DNA from: Deltaproteobacteria bacterium
Lineage (GTDB): Bacteria; Myxococcota_A; Polyangia; JAAYKL01
Direction of reading: 5' to 3'
Assembly (NCBI GenBank): GCA_016935665.1
Contig: JAFGQN010000009.1
Coordinates: 1-47,004, forward strand
Length of the DNA: 47,004 nt
Below the pieces are notes generated by a model. The model was not told the DNA's origin, did not search any database, and was given only the letters and a program-made list of their open reading frames with translations. How positions within the stretch are numbered: the first letter of the stretch is position 1; every line of letters begins with the position of its first letter. Of this stretch, positions 33,263-41,482 are shown piece by piece. A program made the translations under genes and the position numbers.

Positions 33263-34329
33263 AAACCAGAATATTTTTACCCAAATTCAGCAAACCCCTG
33301 TTCCAGTGCATTGTAATGGCGGCGTTCATGGGCGCACTGATTGTTGCTCAGGGCTGCGAAGAAGATGATGACAAAACCGCGGCAGAATGCAGCGGACATG
33401 GTCACCTTCACGACGGTGTGTGCCATTGCGACAACGGCTACACCAACGGCCCGGTCAATCCAGCTGTTTGCCGTCCTGCACAGAAGCAATCGTTCGAATG
33501 TGTCGCAGTGCGTGATGGCTGGGAACAGTGCCTCGACAACAAAGTGCAATACTGTCACATCGTAGAAGGCATGGAACCCCATTTTCACTGGGGAGCCGAT
33601 TGCGCTGCCCTGGGTTACGCGTGTGTCGAGGTTTCTGAAAGTGAAGCAGCATGTTTGGACGAAAGCACCACTTGCACCGCCGGCACGTTCAAATGCGAAA
33701 ACAACACCGCCTATAACTGCGTGACCGATGAGGGTCACAGCCATTGGGCCATCGACCCTTGCGGCACCGCCAAACACTGTCATGAGGAAGCGGCTGAAGC
33801 ACACTGTGAAGAAGAAGAGCACAGCGGTGAGTGCGGGGGACACGGTCACCTCCACGACAATGCGTGCCACTGCGATGCCGGTTATGGTCACAACGGCGCC
33901 GACACCACCAGCTGCGTCATCAACCCCGAGAGCATCTGCACTCTGTTTGGCGGCACGCCTCACCAGCACAGCGTTGTGACTGCTTTTGCGGAATTCGAGA
34001 ACGCACACGCCGATCTTTATGAGCCAATTGAAGTGGCCCTCCCGGCAAATACGTCCAGCTACATCCACTTTCCCGTAACTCACAATGGTGAATACGTGAT
34101 TTTTGTGGACACCGCGGGTTCTGTGGAAGCAGTGATGCACCGCAATGAAACTGATGTAACAGGTCTTAGTGCCGCCGGGGCGAATGGCATGTGCTCTACC
34201 GAAATTCCGGAGCATTACCACTTGGAACTGGCGATGGACGGCGAAGCGGCGCCCGTTCCTTACGTTATTCGATTCAGTAACCAGTTGGCCACCGCCACAA
34301 CGATGCGGTTCATGGTGGTTGATAAATAA
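33259..34329 (+). CDS. His-rich EGF-like lipoprotein
   Basis: A 356-residue lipoprotein, ATG overlapping the receptor stop. Lipobox VAQGC. Two EGF-like units (CSGHGHLHDGVCHCDNGY at about residue 44 and CGGHGHLHDNACHCDAGY at about 192) carry extra histidines. A Cys-rich middle region is dotted with His (HFHWGADC, EGHSHW, KHCHEEAAEAHCEEEEHSGEC). The C-terminal 120 residues are a beta-sandwich-like domain with NTSSYIHFPVTHNGEYVIFVD and PEHYHLELA. The density of paired His and Cys/Glu suggests surface metal capture for the adjacent receptor. This is an inference from composition and position; no named zincophore family is recognised. A hairpin follows the gene at 34340. Confidence 0.85.
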   Translation: MKTRIFLPKFSKPLFQCIVMAAFMGALIVAQGCEEDDDKTAAECSGHGHLHDGVCHCDNGYTNGPVNPAVCRPAQKQSFECVAVRDGWEQCLDNKVQYCHIVEGMEPHFHWGADCAALGYACVEVSESEAACLDESTTCTAGTFKCENNTAYNCVTDEGHSHWAIDPCGTAKHCHEEAAEAHCEEEEHSGECGGHGHLHDNACHCDAGYGHNGADTTSCVINPESICTLFGGTPHQHSVVTAFAEFENAHADLYEPIEVALPANTSSYIHFPVTHNGEYVIFVDTAGSVEAVMHRNETDVTGLSAAGANGMCSTEIPEHYHLELAMDGEAAPVPYVIRFSNQLATATTMRFMVVDK

Positions 34330-34339
34330 AAAAACTGTT

Positions 34340-34383
34340 CGGAGAAGTGAGGCGCCTCAGGAACGGGTTGCCTCACTCCTCCG
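34340..34383 (+). terminator. Strong intra-operon hairpin without U-tract
   Basis: CGGAG-A-AGTGAGGC (34340-34353) pairs with GCCTCACT-C-CTCCG (34370-34383), interrupted by a single A:C mismatch, around a 16-nt loop. No T-run follows, so full termination is unlikely. It may attenuate or protect the mRNA between the receptor/lipoprotein pair and the genes behind it. Confidence 0.55.
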
Positions 34384-34404
34384 ACTGTATTCAAGAGGTC
34401 AGTG

Positions 34405-35256
34405 ATGAAGACACATCAACACAGTAAAATTCGTGGTGTCATTGCCGCAATGGTAGTGACGCTGGTTTTTATTTCACAGCCGTTCGTCGCCTGTGATGCG
34501 GAAACCGCCGGTGAGACGATCCGTTTTAGAACCGCCGTAATGGGGGCAACCAATGTGGGACAGGCCCCAACCAGCTTTACAACCGTAAAAGGATGGAACG
34601 TGATACTTTCCAGTGCCGACGCGGTTTTCGGACCGATATATTTTTATGGCGGAGAACCGATGGCGAAAGCCGCACCCAATCCACTCCTGCGAATTTTTGG
34701 GGGCGTTGCCATGGCGTGTCCCACCCATGCCCAATACGACTACGGAGCGGTGCTGGGGGAAGTGCTCGAACAGTACGTGGTGAATCTGCTGGCGGCAGTA
34801 CCTACGTCCACCGGCGAAGTCCAGGGCGAAGCGGGTACCTGTCACTCTGCCGAGCTGCATCTTCATCCCCCGGGCGATCAACAGTTGCCGGCGGGGAGTG
34901 CGCCTGCACAGTTTGCCAAACTCGGCGGTCACTCGATTGCAATATCGGGAACAGCAACCAAAGATGGCACTACCTTACCGTTTCGTGCCGCACTGGATAT
35001 ACCCGATGAAGGCGCCATGCGAATTGTGCAAAACATCGCCGCCAACGTAACGCTTGATAATTCTACCGTTGGCTCAGGCCGCATCGTGGTTCAGATTTTC
35101 CTGGATGCATGGTTTGGCCAGGTCGATTTTTCGACGCTCACTGAAACCGACGCAGACGGCAACTATCTGTTTTCTGAAGGCACACAGGCCCAAACCGCAT
35201 TGCTTCAGGCGATGCGCAACCGGTATTCGTACCAGGTGATTTGGAGGGCGCAATGA
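34405..35256 (+). CDS. Lipoprotein of unknown function in zinc/TonB operon
   Basis: A 283-residue protein starting at ATG 34405 after AGAGGT. The signal peptide ends in a lipobox-like PFVAC. The mature protein is beta-rich, with no repeats or stalk. It has a small His cluster (TCHSAELHLHPPGD at about residue 150) and Asp-rich DADGNYLFSEG near the end. The gene lies about 75 nt after the hairpin and overlaps the next lipoprotein by four bases. I do not recognise its family. Given the operon, it may help load metal onto the receptor or hold the machine at the outer membrane; neither is shown. Confidence 0.8.
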   Translation: MKTHQHSKIRGVIAAMVVTLVFISQPFVACDAETAGETIRFRTAVMGATNVGQAPTSFTTVKGWNVILSSADAVFGPIYFYGGEPMAKAAPNPLLRIFGGVAMACPTHAQYDYGAVLGEVLEQYVVNLLAAVPTSTGEVQGEAGTCHSAELHLHPPGDQQLPAGSAPAQFAKLGGHSIAISGTATKDGTTLPFRAALDIPDEGAMRIVQNIAANVTLDNSTVGSGRIVVQIFLDAWFGQVDFSTLTETDADGNYLFSEGTQAQTALLQAMRNRYSYQVIWRAQ

Positions 35257-36188
35257 CATCGCACGGCTTTTTTACGTATACGTTTGGCCTCACGCTGGGG
35301 CTGTTCACAATGCTTACCTCTGCCTGCGTCAGCGAAGATACCGCAGGCAAAGGCAGCCTGTCCCTCGACGTCAGCGGTGGCGCCGCGCTGCGCGAGGGAT
35401 TCCCCCACGCCGAAGGCACTGTGACCTACGCTTTTTCTGATGGATGGGAAGCCGATTTTGACAAATTCATTATTACGATAGGCAACGTTGTACTGACGGA
35501 ACAGGACGATGGTGCTGAAGTTGCGAGATGGGCGGGCCCAAAGGTGATGGACCTTGCCGCGGCAGCCACTGGGAGCGAGACACTAACCACTCTTGATGAC
35601 CTTCCGGCAAGACGACTCGATTTAGGCTTCAGCATTGTGCCCCCCACAAAATTGCCTGGCGGCTCAAATGCCGATACCGCAGACATTCAATTGATGATTC
35701 AAAACAGCTGGTCCGCGTTGATTGAGGGAACGGCTCGCCATCCGGCCACCGCACGGTCCATCCAGTTTCGGTTTGGTTTGCCGCTGAAGGTGCGATACTA
35801 CGAATGTCTAAACGGCAAAGACAAAACCCTGGGGATAGCTATCGAGGCGAACAAGACTATTGGCGCGTTTGTGTATCCCCACGCAATACATCTCTTTTGG
35901 GATACCCTTGCCACAGGTGATGAAGACATGCGTTTTGAGGCCTTCGCAGCGGTTGCGGGCGACGACATGGTGGTAACCGAAGAAGAGCTGAAGAATCAGG
36001 ACCTCACGAATCTGCTTGATGCGACCGGCGGTCCATTGGTGGATGACCAGGGGCGGTCGGTTTTGTACAACGACGGCGGCCTGCTTCCCCCCAGTGAATG
36101 GACACTATATCATTTTGTGCTTCGTCAGGCGCGAGAAAGCGTGCACTTTAACGGCATAGGCCTGTGCAAAGCGGAGAATCTGCCGTGA
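35253..36188 (+). CDS. Lipoprotein of unknown function, second of pair
   Basis: A 311-residue protein. GGAGGG precedes ATG 35253, which overlaps the previous stop as ATGA. The lipobox is LTSAC. The first half (FDKFIITIGNVVLTEQDDGAEVARWAG...VMDLAAAATGSETLTTLDDLPARRLDLGFSIVPP) resembles DUF4382-like secreted beta-sandwich proteins that have a metal-site-like strand order, but the match is loose. The second half has DMVVTEEELKNQDLTNLLD. No transmembrane segments after the signal peptide. The gene overlaps the DUF3450 gene by GTGA. It is probably an outer-membrane partner of the receptor or the TonB machine. Function unknown. Confidence 0.8.
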   Translation: MTSHGFFTYTFGLTLGLFTMLTSACVSEDTAGKGSLSLDVSGGAALREGFPHAEGTVTYAFSDGWEADFDKFIITIGNVVLTEQDDGAEVARWAGPKVMDLAAAATGSETLTTLDDLPARRLDLGFSIVPPTKLPGGSNADTADIQLMIQNSWSALIEGTARHPATARSIQFRFGLPLKVRYYECLNGKDKTLGIAIEANKTIGAFVYPHAIHLFWDTLATGDEDMRFEAFAAVAGDDMVVTEEELKNQDLTNLLDATGGPLVDDQGRSVLYNDGGLLPPSEWTLYHFVLRQARESVHFNGIGLCKAENLP

Positions 36189-37018
36189 ATGAATTGAAGG
36201 GGCCAGAGGGGCGAACGAGGCAATGGGAAAGCAGGTGGCGTTTCACACCGTACATCGCGGTTATCATTTTCTTTTCGTTCGTATCCTCTTCCGGCGAAGC
36301 AAAGAGGAGCGAATCAAAGACCGCCGTCATGGCTGAGAAACTGGCGGCGCTGCGCACGGAAATCAATGAACTTGATGCAGGGTTGCGCACCAGGCGGACC
36401 CTTGCGGCAACTGAATTGAGAAGCCTGCAAACACGCGCAAGCGAACTCAAACTTACTGAAGACGCCGAACGTATCCACGTTCAGGCGCTGGAGGTGGAGG
36501 TACGCGAGTTGGAAGCGTCCATCTCCAGCGGGGATGAACGGTCCGCATCACTTGAAAAAGCCGTTTTTCAGGCTACCTCGCGGTTGCAAAAGGTCACTTT
36601 GACCAGTTTGCCTTTCAAGCTGGAACAACGTCTTGACGCGCTGGCGCAGATTGACAGGGGGCTTAAAGACGGTACGATCGATGCAGCATCTGCCGCTGCC
36701 CAGATGTGGCGTTTTGTAGAGGATGAGCGGCGTCTGGCCACTACGGTGGCGCTGGATGACGAACGGATTGTGCTTACCGGTGATACGCGTCCCTCTTTGG
36801 TGCGCGTGGTGCGGGTGGGCACGGTGGCCATGTTTGTTTATGCTGGTGAAAACCGCTGGGGTCGCGTGGTGCGAGAGCCGAAGGGTGACTTTGAATACAC
36901 TGATATAAAAGACCGGGCGCAACGGGATGAAATCAAGCGGCTGTTTGATTCTGTAGAAAAGCAAATCCGTGAGGGACGTTATCGGTTGCCCTTGTTTTTG
37001 ACCGGGAAGGACCAATGA
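36185..37018 (+). CDS. DUF3450-like coiled-coil exported protein of TonB machine
   Basis: A 277-residue protein. GTG 36185 overlaps the previous stop and has GGAG upstream. One N-terminal hydrophobic segment (YIAVIIFFSFVSSSG) precedes a long heptad-rich coiled coil (about residues 45-140, LAALRTEINELDAGLR onward). A small folded C-terminal domain contains VRVVRVGTVAMFVYAGENRWGRV. This matches DUF3450 proteins, which open the TtpC/ExbB/ExbD/TonB clusters of several Gram-negative bacteria. It is thought to work in the periplasm as part of that energy-transducing complex. It overlaps the TtpC-like gene by ATGA. Confidence 0.82.
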   Translation: MNELKGPEGRTRQWESRWRFTPYIAVIIFFSFVSSSGEAKRSESKTAVMAEKLAALRTEINELDAGLRTRRTLAATELRSLQTRASELKLTEDAERIHVQALEVEVRELEASISSGDERSASLEKAVFQATSRLQKVTLTSLPFKLEQRLDALAQIDRGLKDGTIDAASAAAQMWRFVEDERRLATTVALDDERIVLTGDTRPSLVRVVRVGTVAMFVYAGENRWGRVVREPKGDFEYTDIKDRAQRDEIKRLFDSVEKQIREGRYRLPLFLTGKDQ

Positions 37019-38415
37019 GCGTGTGTGTTCTTTGCAGATTGTGGATGCTGATATTTTTCTGCGTGAGTGTGTTCTCATCGACGGTTGTGTTTGCGCAGGT
37101 GCCGTCATTTGAACAGGCGTATGCCCATGAACTTGAACAACTCCAGGCAACGCGAAACGCGCTTTTAAACTCTGCGGACCAGTTTGAGCAAAACCTGGCA
37201 CAGGAAAGGGCGAAGTTCGGGGGCGAAATCAGGCAATCCGAATCTGAACTGCTTGCTTTGAAAAAACGTCGCAGAGCGCTGGAAGCCAAACGGGACCGTC
37301 TGGCCGAGAGGCACATGGTTTTAAATGACAATGACGCCGCGTTGCACGCCCTGCCGGCCGGTTCCGGGGAATCGCTGCATTCAGTTACGTCCCCAGCCAG
37401 TGGTAAAGATGCCGCTTTGGCAGAAGATGACTTAGCGGCGTTTCTTTTGGCCGTCGACAAGGCCGTCGCCAAAGTTGATACGGGCAGCCGATTGCACGTG
37501 GCAGATGGGATGTTCTTCGATTTGCATGGCAAGCAGATAAACGGGAAGATTGTTCACATTGGAGACATCGCCGCCCTTGGTGTGTCATCCACAACAGGGG
37601 GTGTCCTGCTAAAAATACAAGGGGGCTATCGGTTGCTGGACGATGGACCCAAAGCACAGGCGAAACGAATGGCGGCAGGGGAAACGCCGGAATGGTTGGA
37701 CGTATTTCTGTTTTCGCCGGAGAGCACCGGTCACGATCCGAACAAAAATAATGGGTTCCAAGGAACGCTCAACAAAGGAGGACCGGTGGCATGGATCATT
37801 GCCGGGCTGGCGTTGATGGGACTGCTGCTGGTTGTGGAGCGAGTATGGACTCTGTCGCTGCAAACAAACTGGAGAACCAGCCGATTCAATTTTATCGCTC
37901 AGAAGCTGAAAACGGGTGACTTCACCGGCGCATCAACCGGCACCCGTGGCATGGGCGCAGTTGGCAGGGTGCTTCGCGTGCTCATCAAAGAACGCGAGTT
38001 GCCTCGGGAAGATGCAGAAAAACGCGTGAGCGAAATCATTCTCAAGAGCATGCCTGCGCTGGAGCGATCACTCACCATTTTGACGGTCATCACAGCGGTT
38101 GCGCCGTTGCTGGGCCTTCTTGGCACTGTCACCGGTATGATTTCCACGTTTGATGTGATCACGGAGTTTGGCACCGGCGACCCGAAGCTGCTTTCCGGGG
38201 GCATCTCCGAAGCGCTGATTACAACAAAGCTGGGACTGGCTGTAGCCGTTCCGTTTTTACTTGTTCGAAGCCTTATGACCCGCTGGTCCGACCGAATCAT
38301 CGAAAACATGCAAACGTATTCTCTGACCGCCCTCAACATCATGTCTGGACCAATAACGTCTGTCCAAATGGCTGTGCCGGCGTCTGGTCCCAAAGAGGAG
38401 TCCACTAATGAATGA
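37015..38415 (+). CDS. TtpC-like ExbB/MotA/TolQ proton channel with periplasmic extension
   Basis: A 466-residue protein. It begins with a signal peptide (to about VVFAQ), then a coiled coil (residues 35-105), then a small periplasmic domain similar in plan to the C-terminus of the DUF3450 protein ([33 protein letters not shown]). From about residue 255 it is an ExbB-type channel with three membrane helices ([69 protein letters not shown]). The GTVTGMI and [11 protein letters not shown] motifs of the MotA/TolQ/ExbB family are intact. Such extended ExbB proteins are called TtpC in vibrios. It overlaps a second, short ExbB gene. Confidence 0.9.
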   Translation: MSVCVLCRLWMLIFFCVSVFSSTVVFAQVPSFEQAYAHELEQLQATRNALLNSADQFEQNLAQERAKFGGEIRQSESELLALKKRRRALEAKRDRLAERHMVLNDNDAALHALPAGSGESLHSVTSPASGKDAALAEDDLAAFLLAVDKAVAKVDTGSRLHVADGMFFDLHGKQINGKIVHIGDIAALGVSSTTGGVLLKIQGGYRLLDDGPKAQAKRMAAGETPEWLDVFLFSPESTGHDPNKNNGFQGTLNKGGPVAWIIAGLALMGLLLVVERVWTLSLQTNWRTSRFNFIAQKLKTGDFTGASTGTRGMGAVGRVLRVLIKERELPREDAEKRVSEIILKSMPALERSLTILTVITAVAPLLGLLGTVTGMISTFDVITEFGTGDPKLLSGGISEALITTKLGLAVAVPFLLVRSLMTRWSDRIIENMQTYSLTALNIMSGPITSVQMAVPASGPKEESTNE

Positions 38416-38947
38416 TGGCGTTCTGCACAGGGTGTTCGACCAGCTTTCAACGCTTGTGGAAGCGGGTGGATTTGTGATGTGGCCCCTGCTTGCAGTCGGC
38501 ATTCTTTCGTGGACGTTGCTTTTGCTCAGGATTATGACGCTAATTGAGATTAAACAGGCCCCAAAAAAAGTGGACCTCGAATCCAAATTGGCGCATTCCT
38601 TCACCACCAACGCGTTGACATATCGCCTATGGCAGGACGCACTTCGCCGACATGGGGCGATAATTGACACCCTGGTTGCAGCGGCGCCGCTTCTTGGCCT
38701 GCTCGGCACGGTTTCCGGTATGATTGCCACGTTTGACGGGTTAACCACCATGACGCTTTTCAGTGAAAGCGGTGGCATCGCCGGTGGTATTTCCGAGGCG
38801 CTTACCACGACTCAGGCGGGGTTGCTGGTTGCCATTCCCGCTTTTTTTGCCAATCGGGTCATCGGCCGTAAAGCCGCCAAGCAGATCCAGCGGCTGGACG
38901 CCGCCCAAATTGCGACGCAAAAGTCGGTGCGGAGGGTTGCATCATGA
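38408..38947 (+). CDS. exbB: ExbB-like proton channel subunit
   Basis: A 179-residue three-helix protein of the ExbB/TolQ family, without extension. The first helix is [23 protein letters not shown]. The two later helices hold [18 protein letters not shown] and [21 protein letters not shown]. With ExbD it converts proton flow into motion of TonB. It overlaps the TtpC-like gene by 8 bases and the ExbD gene by ATGA. Confidence 0.93.
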   Translation: MNDGVLHRVFDQLSTLVEAGGFVMWPLLAVGILSWTLLLLRIMTLIEIKQAPKKVDLESKLAHSFTTNALTYRLWQDALRRHGAIIDTLVAAAPLLGLLGTVSGMIATFDGLTTMTLFSESGGIAGGISEALTTTQAGLLVAIPAFFANRVIGRKAAKQIQRLDAAQIATQKSVRRVAS

Positions 38948-39366
38948 ATGTCATTAACAACCTTGGCGAAATACGTCGTCGCCGCGACAGGGATGAGGGA
39001 ATTGACATCGCGCCCCTTATTGACGTGGTGTTTATCCTGCTCATCTTCTTCATGGTGTCGACGACTTTTGTGCGCAATCTGGAAATAGAAATTGAACGTC
39101 CGAGCGCCCAAAGCGCACAAGTGGCAGATACTCGTGCCATTCGTGTCACGTTGACCCGGGGTGGGCAGGTTATGGTGGAAGGGCAGGAGATAAGCGCCTG
39201 GATGGTGCAGGACAGAGTTCGCGCCATTGCACTGCAGCATCCCGAACGCCCGGTATTGGTCACGGCAGATGAAAACGCCCCAACGGGGAAACTGGTAAAT
39301 GTGGTGGATCAGTGCCGACTGGCCGGGGTCAAAAATGTGGGTGTCGATGTAATGAGGGAGGAGTAA
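38944..39366 (+). CDS. exbD: ExbD-like energy transducer
   Basis: A 140-residue ExbD/TolR protein. It has a short cytoplasmic N-terminus with Arg/Asp, and one transmembrane helix containing the essential Asp ([23 protein letters not shown]). A periplasmic peptidoglycan-side domain includes [15 protein letters not shown] and a late KNVGVDV. It completes the proton-driven complex with the two ExbB-type proteins. The TonB gene follows after 2 nt. Confidence 0.94.
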   Translation: MNVINNLGEIRRRRDRDEGIDIAPLIDVVFILLIFFMVSTTFVRNLEIEIERPSAQSAQVADTRAIRVTLTRGGQVMVEGQEISAWMVQDRVRAIALQHPERPVLVTADENAPTGKLVNVVDQCRLAGVKNVGVDVMREE

Positions 39367-39368
39367 AT

Positions 39369-40010
39369 ATGGGCCGCTCCTTTATTCGTCTGGCAATCGC
39401 TGTTTCACTTGCGTTGTGCATCAATGGGGGACTCGCGGTGGCCATGGCGTACTGGTCCAATTTCGAAGCAGTGCCCCGTCGTCCCAAACAGGTAAAAGAA
39501 CCCGTCGAAATCCCATTTGTTAAACCCCCGCCGCCAAAGAAGAAGACAGAGACGCCACGCCGATCTTCCGCGAAGGCCCAGGTTGCCAAAGCCAATTTAC
39601 CGGCACTCAATCTCCCTTCGTCAATCGCCATCCCGGTATTCAGCACAGAAACAGCACAGCCGCCCCGGGTGGTGCATCCAAAGGAAACAGCGACGGTTTC
39701 CGCGCTGGGCGAAAACACGGTGCTGACAGAGGATATGGTGGATGAGCCGCCCCGGCCTGTGGCGAGTGCACCGCTCCGCTATCCGAAGTCCGCCGAGACA
39801 GACGGTATCGAAGGGGAAGTGGAAACCAGACTGCTGCTTTCCGCAGACGGCAAGGTGCTGCAAGTGAATATCCTCTCAGCCACACCACCGGGCGTGTTTG
39901 AGCAGCCGGCCAAAGAATCGCTTTTACAGTGGCGATTCGCGCCGGCGACTTTCCGAGGTCAAAAACTGAAGGCGTGGGTCAGACAACGCGTCGTGTTCAA
40001 ATTGCATTAG
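39369..40010 (+). CDS. tonB: TonB energy-transducing protein
   Basis: A 213-residue TonB. The start is ATG 39369 after GGAGGAG; an upstream in-frame ATG lies in exbD. A single N-terminal anchor helix (AIAVSLALCINGGLAVAMAYW) is followed by a Pro/Lys-rich rod (EIPFVKPPPPKKKTETPRR). The C-terminal TonB domain (RYPKSAETDGIEGEVETRLLLSADGKVLQV ... LQWRFAPATFRGQKLKAWVRQRVVFKL) touches receptor TonB boxes. It is at the end of the ExbB-ExbB-ExbD cassette. The same protein may also serve the receptor at 12378. Confidence 0.93.
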   Translation: MGRSFIRLAIAVSLALCINGGLAVAMAYWSNFEAVPRRPKQVKEPVEIPFVKPPPPKKKTETPRRSSAKAQVAKANLPALNLPSSIAIPVFSTETAQPPRVVHPKETATVSALGENTVLTEDMVDEPPRPVASAPLRYPKSAETDGIEGEVETRLLLSADGKVLQVNILSATPPGVFEQPAKESLLQWRFAPATFRGQKLKAWVRQRVVFKLH

Positions 40011-40058
40011 TGGAAAATGTATCGACGGAGCAAAAATAAAGTCACCGAGGACACCATC

Positions 40059-40196
40059 ATGAATCTCCCCGCGAACTTAAAATCAGCATTTGAGTCCTGC
40101 ATTGCTGCATCGGGCAACGAATTCCTAAAAGGACTTAAGGAACGTGTTCAATTCTGGCGACGAGGGAAAAGCCCCGCCGCTGTGTCTGGAGACTAA
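40059..40196 (+). CDS. 45-residue small protein in TonB operon
   Basis: An ATG at 40059 with GAGG 8 nt upstream opens a 45-codon frame ending in TAA at 40194-40196. The predicted product is amphipathic and basic (begins MNLPANLKSAFESCIAASG, later LKGLKERVQFWRRGKS), with no signal peptide or membrane helix. It fills the otherwise unused gap between tonB and the TPR gene. GGAG for the TPR gene lies at the very end of this frame, so translation may be coupled. No family recognised. Good spacing, ribosome binding site and placement argue that it is real, but shortness limits certainty. Confidence 0.5.
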   Translation: MNLPANLKSAFESCIAASGNEFLKGLKERVQFWRRGKSPAAVSGD

Positions 40197-40200
40197 GCTC

Positions 40201-41430
40201 ATGGGCGCAAGGCGCATTCCCGTTGCCGATATGCTGAGAGTGGCAGTTTTCGCATTTGCATGGAGCATGGTCCTTTCACCAGGCGAATCTATTGCCGGGC
40301 GAACACCCAACCGGCTGGGTGTTGAAGAAGAGGCCCCGCCGCCGCCGCCGTACATGGAACTCGCACAGCGAGCGCTGGTTGAAGGAGACCTCGATGCGGC
40401 GATTCGCGTTCTAAAGTCGGCGCAGACATGCTGGGCCGCGCGACAGGAGAAATGCGGATTCACAAAGGACGACTATGACTCCCTTGCGGGTGTGGTCTAC
40501 CTGGAGCGCGGTCAGACTGAAAAGGCGGCCAGGTCTCTTGAACGTGTTGTGCGCCGGCAACCCAATCGCACCATGGTTTGGTTTTACCTGGGACAGGCCC
40601 GGCTGCAGTTGTCCCAATATCGAAAGGCGGCAAACGCGCTCACCGAAGCTGCCTCGATTGGCAGTAAAATGCCACAATATCATGGAATGCTGGTGCGGGC
40701 ATGGAAAGGGACAAACGAAGACAAGAGAGCCAGAGTGGCCCTTGAAGAGGGGCTCCGGCAGTTTCCCGCCGACGCACCGCTGCTTTATGAGGGGACGACC
40801 CTCTACCTGTCAAGAGGCCTGTTCGTCGCGGCACGGGATTTGGCCAGACGGTATGCGCAGGCCCAAGGCGACAATCCATGCGCGGCGCTGTTCACGGTGG
40901 CCGAGAGTTATCGAAAAAAAGGCTGGTTGCGTGAGACCATCATTTCTCTCGAAGAGGCGACACTGCTTTGCGATGGCAGCAGCGACGCAGCCACGCGTTT
41001 GGCATATGCCTACGCGGAAAACGCACAACCCCTGCCAGCGGCGCGTCTGTTTGAACGATTGTCGTTAAAGGATGCCACCCTTCTGTCCGCTGCATCAGAA
41101 CAGTACCGGCTGGCGGGTCATTTTCTTGAGGCACAGTGTTTGGCCATGGGAATAGAGGACGATGCCAAAAGGCGAACACAACTCGCTGTTATTTCCCTTC
41201 AGACAGATTCTTTTGATACCGTTGTTCAAATTTTATTGCCTGATTTCAATTCTGGCGCGCTGGATGAACAGGGAACCTTTCGGCTGACCTATGCGGCGCT
41301 GCGCTCAGGGCATATTGACCTTGCCGAAAAAATGCTGATCAGGTTAAAAAACGACCAGAGAGAAGAATCTTTGGCGCAGTTGCGAGAAGCAATATCGCGC
41401 TGCAAAACCACGCCATGGGACTGCTGGTGA
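40201..41430 (+). CDS. Exported TPR-repeat protein of TonB operon
   Basis: A 409-residue protein starting at ATG 40201, with GGAG 9 nt upstream; a GTG at 40144 would overlap the small frame before it. A signal peptide (MLRVAVFAFAWSMVLSPGESIA) precedes helical tetratricopeptide repeats from about residue 50, for example VYLERGQTEKAARSLERVVRRQPNRTMVWFYLGQARLQLSQYRKAANAL. The final residues include paired Cys (SRCKTTPWDCW). TPR proteins close many TtpC/TonB clusters and likely assemble the complex in the periplasm. Convergent with metE. Confidence 0.87.
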   Translation: MGARRIPVADMLRVAVFAFAWSMVLSPGESIAGRTPNRLGVEEEAPPPPPYMELAQRALVEGDLDAAIRVLKSAQTCWAARQEKCGFTKDDYDSLAGVVYLERGQTEKAARSLERVVRRQPNRTMVWFYLGQARLQLSQYRKAANALTEAASIGSKMPQYHGMLVRAWKGTNEDKRARVALEEGLRQFPADAPLLYEGTTLYLSRGLFVAARDLARRYAQAQGDNPCAALFTVAESYRKKGWLRETIISLEEATLLCDGSSDAATRLAYAYAENAQPLPAARLFERLSLKDATLLSAASEQYRLAGHFLEAQCLAMGIEDDAKRRTQLAVISLQTDSFDTVVQILLPDFNSGALDEQGTFRLTYAALRSGHIDLAEKMLIRLKNDQREESLAQLREAISRCKTTPWDCW

Positions 41431-41482
41431 CATCCCATGAGGTACGTGCAGCAGCAGCGTGTATGCCGTCCCTCTATCCTGA

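Noticed and set aside
33277-34221. 314-codon minus-strand frame opposite the His-rich lipoprotein
   Set aside because: Antisense shadow. The plus strand has a lipobox, EGF-like units and start-stop overlap with the receptor gene.
40013-40200. Suspected riboswitch before the TPR gene because of a GCCCCGCCGC stretch
   Set aside because: The conserved cobalamin elements are absent and the stretch is explained by a small reading frame with its own ribosome binding site.
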